Of a DNA stretch of 64,000 bases, positions 1 to 11,741 are shown in pieces. Below the pieces are notes generated by a model. It was not told the DNA's origin and searched no databases. It worked only from the letters and a program-made list of their open reading frames with translations. The stretch lies in NCBI RefSeq assembly GCF_040115645.1, contig NC_089554.1, positions 682,001 to 746,000 of the forward strand, written 5' to 3'. Both the position numbers and the translations under genes were made by a program. Position 1 is the first letter of the stretch. Every line of letters starts with the position of its first letter. The stretch is from Euwallacea fornicatus (taxonomy: Eukaryota; Arthropoda; Insecta; Coleoptera; Curculionidae).

Positions 1-1424
1 CTTAAGACTCGCCCTCTATACATTCGATCACGTTTGTAAGAAAGGTTAGGTAAGAAGAATCAATAATCAGGATGAAATCGATGAAAGAAACTAGAGAACT
101 CTAGCATTGAAATTCTGAAAGTCTATGGGAGTTCGTTTTATATTAAAATTTAATATCAAATGTAGGTCAGCGCTTATTTGCGTGACTTTATTTAAATATT
201 GAGCAAGAACCGGGAAAATTAGGATTTATCACCCCCACGTGACCGAATTTAATTTGTCAGGTGATGAACATTTAAATTTTCTATGGGGAGTAAGTAAGCA
301 TCCTCTGGTGCGTCTGAGATATTGCCTTAAAAATTGTCTAGTTTGGAGTTTTTTCTATACACGTTTGAAAAGATCTCAGAATTTTACAAGTTTTAGAGCC
401 TTTTGAGATTTGAAGCTGCAAAGTTTCTCCAATCGGTTTTAAATTTTCTCTCGAGGGTTTACCGAATGTTTCTAAAAAAATTATTTCGACTGAAATTTAT
501 TTAAAACCTTAAGCAGTTCTGTAAAATTCTCTTAACAATTTTGATTTTTTAGTATCAAAATTCTTTTAATCTTCCCGAGATTATCGAAGCTTAGTGGTGA
601 TACAATGTTATGAATAAGGACCTTTTCGTTTTACTTCAAGTATGTAATCAGAATCACTTGAATTCCACATGTATTGCTCTTCACAGAAAATAAGAGTTTT
701 CCCACCTTCCTTACTAGATCTAGCCCCAAGTGATTTTTTTCCCTAAACTAAAAGTTTCGTTGAGAGAATAGATAGTTTCGTCAAATGAGGAGACTATCAC
801 CTTCGTAAACATTTATTTTTCAGAGAAAGACGTCAAGTACTATTTGAACGACTTAGAGAGATAGGAGCATCGCTGAGAGAGGTGTGTGGACTTATAAGAA
901 ACTAAGTAAAAAAATAAGGATACGTTTGAAGAAAGAACATCTCGTATTTTTGTTAGGTCGGGAACTTTTTAGACCCTCCTAGTAGAAATGGTTGTTTATA
1001 GATCTTGAGGGAAAATTGACTAATGATCAATTTGACACTGTTCTATCAGAAATTTCCTCTGATGTGAAGGGTGTACCGGATATTCTCTGGTGTTAGTTTT
1101 TTTCTTTTTTTCCTGAGAGAAATACAGTTCGAGAAGTAGGCCTCAGAGATTCGTCATTCTATCACTCAGACATGTCTCAAGTTCCGCTCTGGAACGATCT
1201 TGACAAAATCCTCAAACCCCCCACACTCAAGAATATATTGAAGATGCCCTAGGGGATGAAGATGATTTATATCTTGTAAATGAAAGCATTCGCAGGTACT
1301 TATTGAATAAACAGAACGATAGTGACAATACCTCACTGATGAAATGGAAATAGACGGGGATAATGAACAATCCAGCTTTATATTGACACTAGCTTCACGT
1401 GCTTCTGTGCCTTTGTTATTTTGT
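1..1424. other. Non-coding stretch, nothing recognised
   Basis: A+T-rich sequence with stops in every frame. A 108-codon minus-strand open frame (1166-1492) has low-complexity, unrecognisable content and runs into the tandem repeat, so it is not called as a gene. Confidence 0.5.
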
Positions 1425-1578
1425 CCTACGAAATATAAACTACAGGCACGTGGCCAATGAACTGTGGGCACGTAGAAATAAATTATGGGCATATGAAAAA
1501 TAATATGGAGGAGCGTATACAGTAAACTACGGGCACGAAGACATAAACTAGTAACACGTACGAAACAATGCTGTGGGG
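1425..1578. repeat. Degenerate minisatellite, about seven units of 20-24 bp
   Basis: Seven imperfect head-to-tail units can be laid out starting at about 1425, 1447, 1469, 1490, 1514, 1534 and 1555. Most begin with a form of CACGTA/CACGAA, have an A-rich middle (for example GAAATAAACTA) and end in GGG. The units differ at many positions, so the array is old. It ends about 120 bp before the first long-TIR transposon. Confidence 0.6.
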
Positions 1579-1697
1579 AAGTCCTTAAAGTCAGCAGAAA
1601 ACAACATAATTACTTTTCGAAATATTATTTAAACTTATATTGAAGTAATGATATAAATACAGTATGTAAATGTAGTCTGGTATTGGGAATAAATATA

Positions 1698-3265
1698 CAG
1701 GGTGTCTCTAAAAGGTCTGTACAAAATTCTACCACAGATTTCTGAGGTCAAAACATGACGATTTAACCCAATATACCTTAGTCGAAAAGTGGACGGTCTT
1801 CGAAATACAGGGCGTCAAAGTGAAAACAAAAAAAAGCAAAAAAATTAATTTCTTGGTTGGTAATGCTGCTATCTACACAAAATGTCGTATCGGGCGGTTT
1901 TTGGGGATAAGAAATCAGAATCCGTTTCCATTTTCGATGCACAATGTAGAGGGCGTTGTCAGCGCTCGATGAACCCTCTTTAAAAGGGCATAACTTTTTT
2001 ATCACCCGGTATAAAATTTATTTATGACTAAACTTGTGTTTTCCTACATTTCTTAATGAAAAAAGGTCTCTTGTTAAAAATCTCTACGAGGCTTCCTTCT
2101 TGAGATATTTGAAGCTTAAAGTTCGCTGCATGTCTTGAACGATAATTTTAATGTACTACATATCTATTCTTACAGTTGGATCGAAAAAAATCAAAACTTA
2201 AAAATAGGTTACAAATTACTTGAAAACATAGATACCAAACATAAACACGAAAAAATTATACTTTTAGTAGATGTTCGAAATGACCACCATTGACTTGCAT
2301 ACAAAGATTAATCCGACGCAAGAAATTAAAATGTATTCTATCCATCAATTCTTCGTCGTTCTTTGAAATGTATACTGCATTTTGAATTCGTCCCCATAGT
2401 TCCTCTTCACTATTTATGGCCGTGAAGTATACCATGGACTTTAAGAGTCCCCCATAAAAAATAATCCATCGGAGTTAAATCCGGTGAGCGCGGTGGCCAT
2501 GGTACCGGAGCATCATTTCCTCTACCTATCCATCCTCGTGGGTACTGTTGATTTAAATAGTTGCGCACATTTATAGTAAAATGTGGCAGAGCACCGTCGT
2601 GCATAAACCACATATCTTGCCGAAGTTCTAAAGGAAGATCTTCCAATAATTCTGGCATTGTACTTTGAATATGTTCCAAATAACTTCCACCACTTAATCG
2701 GGGCGGCAAAATGACAGGACCAATAATAAAATTGTCAATTATTCCTGCCCACACATTAATCTTAAATTTATGTTGATAATGTACCACCAACTGTAAGAAT
2801 AGATATGTAGTACATTAAAATTGTTGTTCAAGACATGCAGCAAACTTTAAGCTTCAAATATCTCAAGAAGGAAGCCTCATAGAGATTTTTAACAAGAGAC
2901 ATTTTTTCCTTAAGAAATGTAGGAAAACACAAGTTTAGTCATAAATAAATTTTATACCGGGTGATAAAAAAGTTATGCCCTTTTAAAGAGGGTTCATCGA
3001 GCGCTGACAACGTCCTCTACATTGTACATCGAAAATGTAAACGGATCCTGATTTCTTATCCCCAAAAACCGCCCGATACGACATTTTGTGTAGATAGCAG
3101 CATTACCAACCAAGAAATTAATTTTTTTGCTTTTTTTGTTTTCACTTTGACGTCCTGTATTTCGAAGACCGTCCACTTTTCGATTAAGGTAAATTGGGTT
3201 AAATCGTCATGTTTTGACCTCAAAAATGTAGTAGAATTTTGTACAGACCTTTTAGAGACACCCTG
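1698..3265. mobile_element. Long-TIR Tc1/mariner-superfamily element (E1)
   Basis: The ends read CAGGGTGTCTCTAAAAGG and its reverse complement, each bordered by TA. The inverted arms are about 480 bp (1698-2178 and 2787-3265) and match almost base for base with only scattered differences, so this copy is young or homogenised. The core of about 600 bp holds only the 3' part of a transposase gene on the minus strand. The inner edge of the right arm sits directly at the first remaining transposase codons. The element cannot be autonomous. Confidence 0.88.
2256..2790 (-). pseudogene. Tc1/mariner-superfamily transposase, C-terminal half, frameshifted
   Basis: Reads leftward from 2790. Visible blocks in order are KINVWAGII, the second catalytic Asp in FMHDGALPHF, GWIGRG, and the third acidic site in WPPRSPDLTPMDYFLWG. 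The first catalytic Asp and the N-terminal helix-turn-helix region are absent; the coding sequence starts where the right TIR ends. The frame breaks shortly after FLWGTLK (about 2440). The family C-terminus then continues in another frame, ending with an NGGHFEHLL-like block at about 2256-2300. The assignment to a DDE transposase is firm. The exact family is not: spacing between the last two acidic residues is longer than the 34 of classical mariner. Confidence 0.85.
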
Positions 3266-4273
3266 TATAGTTGAATTATCTTGAAAACTGCAGTTGATCA
3301 ATTTTATTTCGAGAATAGCGATTGAATTATTTTTCATGAGTTGGAAGTATTGTATAAATTTAATTTAAATAATTTCAAAATTTTTGTATTAGGTATGTAA
3401 CCTTCACAAAAAATCAGAAGCTTTAAGGAGTGTCCTAAAAAATTCTAATGCTGTAGACAAATTTCCGGTATAAAGCTAAAAAATGATCTTTAAAGTCTTA
3501 CTCAAATACTAGGAAATTAATACGTAACGCTTAGATGGGAAAAATTATCCTGCAAATTGCAGTAAATCCGATTTTGAGGTATGTAAAATGATAGAAAATA
3601 TTCCAATAAAAAAAATTTCAAAAATTGCAATAATTGTCTTAAAAATCTTATTTCGTAACTCTGGGCGCTCCATATAATTTTTGATTACTCTTCCAAAAAA
3701 TTTTTAAGTAAATATTGCTATGGAAAACTCTAAAATGACCACACTTTCTGTATTTCGGCAATCTTTCTCATATTTTATCTGTCGAAATGGACGTTTCATA
3801 TCTTTTTTTGATCTACTTTAATGAAGAAAAACTATTAAAACTCTCTATAAATTCTATGGATAATTTTGTCTGAAATCAATGCACAATCAAATCATCTTAA
3901 ATATTGTTGAAAGTCAATTTTTAGATTAACAGGGAAGGGAAATCTTTTTACAGTAGAAGATGTCTACACTTTTTTCACTTCTCAAACTTTAGCTGCGATG
4001 TAAAATCGCTTTTAATTTCTGAGATACGTTGTCGCTTTGATTGATGAAAACATTTTGACCTATTTTCTTAATTTTCAAAGTGCAGTAAGCATCTTCTCAA
4101 TGCAGCCTGGGAGACATTGAGTCAGGTGCGCGTTTATTAAAGAAAAAATCGAATTCCGAAATAAATTATTATTAGTTGAGATTTTTCTTCCTTCACTAAC
4201 GATTTCATTGCACTTATCATGATTTAAATCACACGGCTGCCTTTACTTAGCGATATCAAGCAATTTCCGCCTT
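3266..4273. other. Intergenic stretch downstream of the first rost-like gene
   Basis: A+T-rich with no coherent frame on either strand. No canonical AATAAA is obvious on the minus strand just after the stop at 4274, so the 3' end of the transcript cannot be placed. Confidence 0.45.
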
Positions 4274-5391
4274 TTAGTAATAGATGAACGTCGTATTCCT
4301 TATATAGCTGTTGTATCTTAGTTTTGCCAGCTTCTTTCTTATCACTTGCACTACCCACGTCATAATGTGAATTATGATGATCACAACCAGAATAAAGGCT
4401 GCATACTTGCAAGTAAAACCTATGTTGTCCCATTTCAATATGGGGTAAATGTATGGACTGCCATTGCTGCAACAAATATGATTAGACAAAAATGTATAAT
4501 TCTTAATTTTATGTTATGCCTGTCAAGTCCACCGCACGCGTAATAGATTCCAGTGAAAGTTAAATATATAACAGCAAACACAATAGGATACAAAAAGTGC
4601 AATATCCGAATGGGATGCGCCACAATGCACAGGTCAAAGAACATGAGAATCGAGTTCATTCCATGAGCCATGAAGTTCATTGTTGACCATACCCCAGCTA
4701 AAATAAAACCATTTAGTTCCAAAATCAAATGCTCAGTTTGGCCAATTTACTTTGGTAAATTAAAGTCCAGTAGATCAAAGTAATAGTAAATGCTATGGTA
4801 GTAGCCATAATATTCAGCATCCAGTAGAACCAATACAACTTCAGAACTGCGACAGCTGCTTTCGGGTTATCCAATATCTGTATTGATATTATAGTATAAA
4901 ATATCATAATAAAGGCAAGTAGGGATTGCAGGGTGCAAATAGATAGTCCCCAGTTGGTCATGTAGATTAGCCATGTTCGCTTTGCGTGATCTGCAGCCAG
5001 CACGTAGGTCAGGATGGTTATGGTGACAAAGGAGATGAAGATGGCAGTTCTTAGGAGTAGATAAATAATGCTTGGACGGTCGTGATCTATTTGCCACTGA
5101 AAATTTTTAATGCCTCGCGATCATAATTTATCATGTAATCAGTTAAATGAGGTAATCAAAGAGTTTTCGTGAAGGTTGAATAGTTGCGATTAGGACGATT
5201 CACAAAAACTCAATCATATTTATTATTACTTGAAATCGCTTTGATAAAAATAGTAGTTACGATATTTCATTATGATGGCATATTAAAGTTAGATGGAAAG
5301 GAGACGAACTCACCTGTGAAGTTATGAAGATTTGTGGATTGCTGTGTGTCAGTTTAATGTTCAAGTGGTCCCTCCATCCTAGTTTGTTCAT
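4274..5391 (-). CDS. Rolling stone-like multi-pass membrane protein (paralogue 1)
   Basis: Four coding exons on the minus strand: 5391-5314, 5096-4751, 4697-4520 and 4466-4274, giving 264 aa. The start is supported by an in-frame TAG five codons upstream (5406-5404). The protein resembles the insect rolling stone (rost) family: several hydrophobic segments, with blocks IYMTNWGLSICTLQ (exon 2), NFMAHGMNSILMF and IYYACGG (exon 3), YIYPILKWD (exon 4), and a basic tail. Introns 1 and 2 are GT-AG (217 and 53 nt). Intron 3 (4519-4467, 53 nt) only keeps frame if its donor is GC, at the same place where the paralogue at 11742-12884 has GT. Drosophila rost is known for a role in myoblast fusion; the role of this copy is unknown. 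It is expected in the plasma membrane. The two copies lie in the same orientation about 6.3 kb apart. Confidence 0.85.
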
Positions 5392-7554
5392 TTTCTCGTT
5401 TATCTATTTAATTGAGTAGAAGATAATAAACTATGTACATGTAAACAATCATATTTCTTATAGCCGCAAAAAGATCAATATTAAAATCATGCAAACAACT
5501 TTATAAGTAACAAATCACGTAATTCTTCTACATAGGCAAAATGTTACTTACCGTATATATCAAAAAAGTCATTTAGCTGTCCCTCTCCAGTAAATTCCAG
5601 TGACACCACTTATTATCTAATGATGATTTTAATGATTTTCATATAATCATTGTTCTGTACGGTTACCCATGTGGCTGAAATGTATACTGATATGATTTCC
5701 TTATCGATGAATTTGGAAACACAGTCCAAACATACTTCTCGAATGTCTTATCTAACGATAATCGGTTGTGACTATGGGGAATAGAGATATAGCAAGAATT
5801 TGGCAATACAGTGGGGTCATACGGTAAAAATAGTTCCACTTTAAAAAAAATATATTATAATACATATTTCTTTGCATAGATTCGTTTGTTTTATTGTTCC
5901 CCGCAAGAAAATGCTTATAAAGTTCAAGTTGGAAAAATTGTTTTCAAGATATTGAAAAGTGTTTTGTGAGGTAATAAATGGTCATTGTGGCTACAAAATA
6001 TCTGACCTTTAAAAAATTGAAAAACTGCCTTTTTGGAAAACAAAAAAAAATGCATGTATATTTTAGCATTAAATGTGACAGTTTTATATTGGGATTTGTT
6101 CTACAAAATTTATGTTGTGTTGGCATCAGGTGCCTGACGCAAACATAAACTAAAACCCTAAATTTATAAAATCCCAGATGATTTTAAATGTACTTTCTGT
6201 TGACACTACACCGAAAAAATAGTAATTTTCGTATCGTTTTTCCCTTGCTCGGAAAGTTTACAGCCGAAAAACATTTTTTAGATACACATGAAGTTCATAA
6301 GGATTGAAAAACAACAAAATGGAATTTATGTAATACATCATCATATAAATTCCACGCTACTTACGAAGTGTTGGAACGAAAATGATGTCGCGTCTTTCTT
6401 CAATTTATTTTAAGTGAACATTTCGCAATTTATAAAAATCTACTTACAAATAGAAGAAAATTGTATTCAAGGAAAACAATAAATATTGCAAAGCATTGGT
6501 GAGGAAAATCGTTTTAAAGCAAATATAAGTTTTTCTTACAAGCCATTCAAAAATTTTATATTCTACTGCAGTTATCCTTGGGAAAACATCATTTCCTGGA
6601 ATTGTGTGAAGGAAAGCGTGAAAATACGTAACGGTGCAAGAAATTTGTTGTCGTTTTATCCACATCCAGTCTATCACAATGTCACACAATCTGCCAACTT
6701 TATTACCTAATTCTACTGTGGAGAATCATAGCCGTCGTTCGATGGAGCGTTCATTGATGCCCATGGCATGACTTAAAGTACATAGTTGTATCATTTTATC
6801 ATGGGCTGAGATACAAAGTCCATATCAGAGAAAAACAATATTTATAAATATTTTTTTAAATTAATACCGCCTTTAGGACGTTAACATTGAATCCAAATTT
6901 AGAGTCGTTGTTTGTTTCACTTATACACATCCGAAAAAAAATGTTAGATAAGATAAAACTTATTTTAACGTATTTGATCATATATACTATATTACTACTA
7001 TTTACTCTATACTATATATATATATATTATACAAAGCATCACGCAATTCGAGCTACCATCATTCTCTAGAATTTTATCGAATTCACTGCTTACTCTCATA
7101 TAAGTTTCAATAAAAATTTAGTGGAACACTGCATCTGACTATCTTTTTTCCTATATACTTTAATATGTCTTTTATTGTAATCAAATATGTAAAAAAAACA
7201 ATTCTGACCCTTTAAAATAAAAAAAGTGAATTTGTTGAATATCAAACCTCTGTTTTTTAAGTGAATAAAAAGAAAGATGTAAATTGAAGAGTCGTTAAAA
7301 TATCTTTAAAAACTTCTTTGACCGTTACTCTTTCCAATAACATATTGAAAGACTGAAAGACGCAGACTTAATGTTGCATAAGGTATTTAGTCCAAAAAAA
7401 AACAGAAAAATTTCATATGACATATTAACATATTGGTTAAGAAATGAATAATTAATTATTATTTACACATTAATGTATTATGCTATTAACTATTTACTTG
7501 TGATTAATTAGTACCATGCTTAAAATAAGAACCACCGTTTCTGACACTACGTTG
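5392..7554. other. Upstream region of paralogue 1, no gene recognised
   Basis: Should contain the promoter and any 5' untranslated exon of the rost-like gene, but I cannot place either. A short (TA)n run lies near 7015-7027. Open frames at 6444-6710 on both strands show no family resemblance. Confidence 0.4.
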
Positions 7555-7840
7555 GTACCTTTTTGGTGGTTACTCCGGGTGTCATTTCATCTTTAATTAC
7601 TTCCGCTGCTTTATTAATTTTTTACACGAGATGGCCTCGATCATGAATTTCCTCATTGTATACCAGTTCCTTCATTCGTCATTAAATGTGGTAGTCGACT
7701 GGGGTGAGTTCCGAAGATCTGGCATGCCATACTATCGGTCCATTTCGCACTATCGGTCTTTCAGGAAATTGAGCATTTAAAAACTTCCTTATTGTTCTGT
7801 CAAAATGAGCAGGACATTGATAGTTTCGAAACATAATTTA
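7555..7840 (-). pseudogene. Transposase remnant, C-terminal part (inverted partner of the next entry)
   Basis: Reading leftward from 7840 the frame gives CPAHFDRTIRKFLNAQF, then a decayed WPARSPDLTPVDYH block (WHARSSELTPVDYH), then MKELVYNEEIHD. These are the second and third catalytic-site regions and the following segment of the HDGAPPHF-type Tc1/mariner transposases seen elsewhere in the window. Stop codons interrupt it. The same protein region is encoded in opposite orientation at 8090-8330. Confidence 0.65.
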
Positions 7841-7859
7841 ATAATTTGATATTGCCCCC

Positions 7860-8330
7860 ATGCAAGTACTGGAGAAGACCTAATTTGAAAAATGAGTTTT
7901 TGTCGGCATTTCTTATATGCCGATATTGAAGATGATAGATTTCTTCGCGGGATTTCTAGACGGATGAATCCAAATTTTCCCGTGGAGCGTTTATCAATTT
8001 TCGTTTCAATTTTTTGAAGATAATTCCCATGTAAAAAAAGAAGCTCCGTTTCAACATAAATTTAACGTAAACGTATGGATGAAGTGCCTTTAAATGTAAA
8101 AGTTGGAAATCATATTTCAAAACAATGAATGTCCCGTCCATTATCGGAGAACAGTAAGGAAGTTTTTAAGTAAATAATTTTTTGAAAGATGGATAGGGTG
8201 AAATTGACCAATATTATCACCTGCCAAATTTTTAAATCTGGCCCCAGTCAACTGTCATATTTGGGGACGAATCATTAAATAAATTACATTCTCCGAATAG
8301 ATATCAATTAAGTAAAGAAATGACTATGAA
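7860..8330 (+). pseudogene. Transposase remnant, central and C-terminal parts
   Basis: Plus-strand frame with the first catalytic region TDESKFSRGAFINF (from about 7963), then HKFNVNVW (about 8055), then directly CPVHYRRTVRKFLS and an eroded RWIG...LAPVNCHIWGR block ending near 8330. About 80 residues normally found between NVWxG and the second Asp are missing, and stops are present. It pairs in inverted orientation with 7555-7840; the nucleotide match runs from about 8090 to 8290. Confidence 0.6.
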
Positions 8331-8961
8331 AGTGTTGTTGCTTCACGGAAATTACATCATTACATGAATATCTTCAACAACGTGCCATCCATTTTCTATG
8401 TTTAAAATTTGTTCGTATGCTTAAACAGTGAATTTTCGCATTCCTACAGAAGTACAATTATTGATAACAAGCAACCTTGTTTTTATTCATCTTTAATGAG
8501 GTTATTCGAGGATTAAAATGTCGATAACGATGACAACAAGGCAGTAGAACGAGCGTCTTATAGCTGCATTTTGTCAGCAAGGGTTGGCTATACCCTGTCA
8601 GAAAAAAATCATAAACCTCCATATGTACCGCAAGTCTGTAAATGAAGTTTCACAGGGAAGATATTTAGATTAATTAGATCACATGGCTAGAGGGAAATTT
8701 TATATCCAGATTTCCAGTGATAGATTCGAAATTCGGGATAGTAGACACTAGTATTTAGTGGACTTTTAGTTTTACGTTTTATCAGTGACCAGCATGATAA
8801 CGTTAAAAAAACACCTATGTATAATTCTGTCTCTTGCCATTTGAACTGTAATGTTGTGAATAGGGGTCTTGGAAGTAATGTGAGAGGGGTAATGGAGTAA
8901 ATGCAGGCCGGATTTTTATAGCTAAAAATGAATTCTTCAGCTAACGTACTTATTAAATATA
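8331..8961. other. No gene recognised
   Basis: A+T-rich spacer between transposase debris and the hairpin element at 8962. No coherent frame or obvious repeat. Confidence 0.4.
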
Positions 8962-9558
8962 GGATTTCCCAAATTAGGTGCCAAACTTTAAACGACGTAA
9001 ACTACGTGCAAAAATAATACCAAATTGATAAATAAACAAATATCCTGAAATCCCTCTCATGGAGACACGGCCCCTCTGCGGAGGCCCCAATGAGATTATT
9101 TTGGCAAAATAACTCCAAAAATTATTTAACATAAATGTCTGCAATTTTGGAATTTTCACAATTTTCTCGTATTCATTCTAAATATCTGGTCAAAGTAGTT
9201 AACTGTGAATCATCTACCCATAATTAAGAGAGTTTGTGATACAAAAAGAACCATATTTTTTAGTGGATGCGAATCTTATATTTCTTTGCTAAAAATATGA
9301 TCGCACCCATTACACAAACCATATCAACGACAGGTCTACAATTCAAAGTTAAGTACTTTGATCAGAAATTTGGATTCAAAAACGTCACAATTGTGAGAAT
9401 ACCAAAATTTCATACATTTATGCTAAGGACCCTACGGGGGGCCGTATCTCCGTTAGGGAGTACATCAGGACGTACATTTGCTTATTTACCAAGTTAGCAT
9501 TATTTAAAAACATAGATTGCGCTGTGTAAGGGTTGGCAGCTTATTGCGGGACACCTTG
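8962..9558. mobile_element. Foldback (near-complete hairpin) element (E2)
   Basis: The left arm (about 8962-9245) reversed matches the right arm (about 9280-9558) nearly end to end with diverged but clear similarity. Landmark pairs include TTTATTTATCAATTTGG on the reverse of the left arm against GCTTATTTACCAAGTTAG on the right. The outer right end reads GGGACACCTTG followed by TA, like the other TIR elements here; the left end is eroded. The loop is only a few tens of bases, so there is no room for a gene. Confidence 0.65.
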
Positions 9559-10733
9559 TATATTTTAATAAATATTTCCAATTATTAATTAGTTTTTGTT
9601 AAATATATATTATTGATATGCTTATTAAACGTATTCTATAGCTGCAAATCATACTGTGTAATGAAAAAAGCATTGACACTTTTTTGTAACTACATATACA
9701 GAATAAACGACTCCTCATTGATATACAACAAGGTATTGCCATCATACTGGATGTTATTGAATAACAAAAACGATAGGCTAACTTTAATTATTGATATGAA
9801 AATACGCCAATTTAGCTTAATTTACTTATATGCAAAATTAATTTTCATATAATATGATAGGTTGAAAACTATCTATCAACCAGATGTCTCATAAATATTT
9901 AAGTTGGGATAAATTCAGTAGTAACCGTTTGATGACTGCCAATTTAATCCCCTTTTTAATTTTAGCACATGTCTCATATCCTTTATTTACAAATTCCGAA
10001 CTGTTTTAAAGCAATTCAACATTTTTATGATTTAATAGGGTATAGAATTTCTAGTTGAAGTAATAAAATATCGGGAATCTCGGTAGGAAAGGATAACAAG
10101 GTAAATTATTGTTCTTCAAAGTTGAATAAAAAAATCAAATACAAAAAAAAGAAAGCGAAAAAACAAGGAACAATAGGGTCGTCCAAAATAAGACCAAAGG
10201 ATAATATGAATTTTATAGTCACCACAAAAATTTGAAACTGAATGTTCATTTAAAAAGAACAAACAATACCGAATGCAGTAGGATCACAATAACATGAAAT
10301 ATTTTTCAATGTTGCATGAAAAAATGAAATTCACATTTTTGTTTTCAAAATTTATGCAAAAATAAATCTTGTTAATCTGCAATCAGGCAAGGTTCATGTA
10401 AAATGTAAATCTCGGCCAAAAGCAAGATTTGATTTTTACGTTTGTGAATACTTAATAAATAATCCAATCAGACAATAAACTGACTTTGACCGTTTATAAA
10501 AACAAAATTTACTTTTAGAGATTATAATGTTTGTTGAATTTTAGTAGCAGATATTTTTTATTAGAAGTGACGCAGTTGCTTACATAAAACTGTTATTTCT
10601 TTAATGCATGTTTTCATAAATTATCACTCAAATAACAAGATACTTTGATTAGCTGTATTTCGAAACCGGAAAAGTACAAAATTAGTTCAAAATCGCTAAT
10701 GGACTGTGGCTAATCAAAAACTTAGAAAATATA
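9559..10733. other. No gene recognised
   Basis: A+T-rich spacer. A short open frame at 9613-9852 has no recognisable domain. Confidence 0.4.
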
Positions 10734-11456
10734 CTGGGTGTTTCCTAAGTACGTTACATAACTTCGGGAGCGTATTCTACAGCTAAAGTAAAGGTAATTT
10801 TGTTATATAAACTATATCCCAAAAATGCTTCGTTGCGGAAATACAGGATGTGAAAACTTCTTTAAAAAATAAAAAAATTTGAAATATTTCCGAAACTACT
10901 TGAGACATTTTAATGAAATTTTCCAGGGTTTGAGAGTTTGCAACGGTGCGTATTTTACGCCAAAAACAGTGGCTGTTGTGTAACCAGTTGCGTGAAGGCA
11001 GGATAATTGCTGAATATTATAAAGGAAAAATGTGGTACTCCACTGTTCTTTACCATTATTTTGCTCCTTTTTTATTATATGTTTGATTTGGAAGAAAAAC
11101 AGTCTCTTGACTTTTTTTCGTAGGACGCACCGTTTTCGAGTAAATAAATAAAAAACATTGTAGCTAATTTTTTTCATTATTTTTTATTATTCTTAAGAGA
11201 TGAAATACTTGAATGAAGATATGAATTTTTTTGTTGTTTTGCACCGTTGCTAATTCTCAAACCATGCAAAATTTCATTAAAATGTCTTAAGCAGTATCGG
11301 AAATATTTTTAAAAAATTAGTTTTTTAAAGAAATTTTCACACCCTGTATTTCCGCAGCGAATCATTTTAGGGATATAGTTTATATAACAAAATTACCTTT
11401 ATTTTAGCTGTAGAATACGCTCCCGAGGTTATGTTCTGTACTTAGGAAACACCCTG
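10734..11456. mobile_element. Long-TIR non-autonomous element (E3)
   Basis: The ends CTGGGTGTTTCCTAAGTAC and GTACTTAGGAAACACCCTG are bordered by TA on both sides (10732-10733 and 11457-11458). Inverted arms of about 215 bp share long blocks around GCGTATTCTACAGCTAAA and TATATAAACTATATCCC. The core of about 290 bp shows no transposase similarity, so this is a MITE-like derivative. It lies about 285 bp downstream of the stop of the second rost-like gene. Confidence 0.85.
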
Positions 11457-11741
11457 TATAGGATTTGTATTCACGTTGAAATTGGGTTGTAAAACCTTAA
11501 GATCAAAAGATAAATAGCTAATAAAAATATCTTAAAGTAATTCTCATCTCATTATTATTAAAATTATATACATTATTAAAAAGTCAATTAATAACTTTAA
11601 ACATCGAATGTTCTAGTGCGTGACACCTATATGTACAAAATATTTTTAACTATTTTTCTAGAATTCGAGATCACTCGTAAAATATCCTTGTAGATTACAT
11701 TGTAGCAAAGGCTCTCCCTTCAAACAATTCGTTAACAAATT

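Noticed and set aside
1166..1492. 108-codon minus-strand frame
   Set aside because: It starts inside the minisatellite and has no family resemblance.
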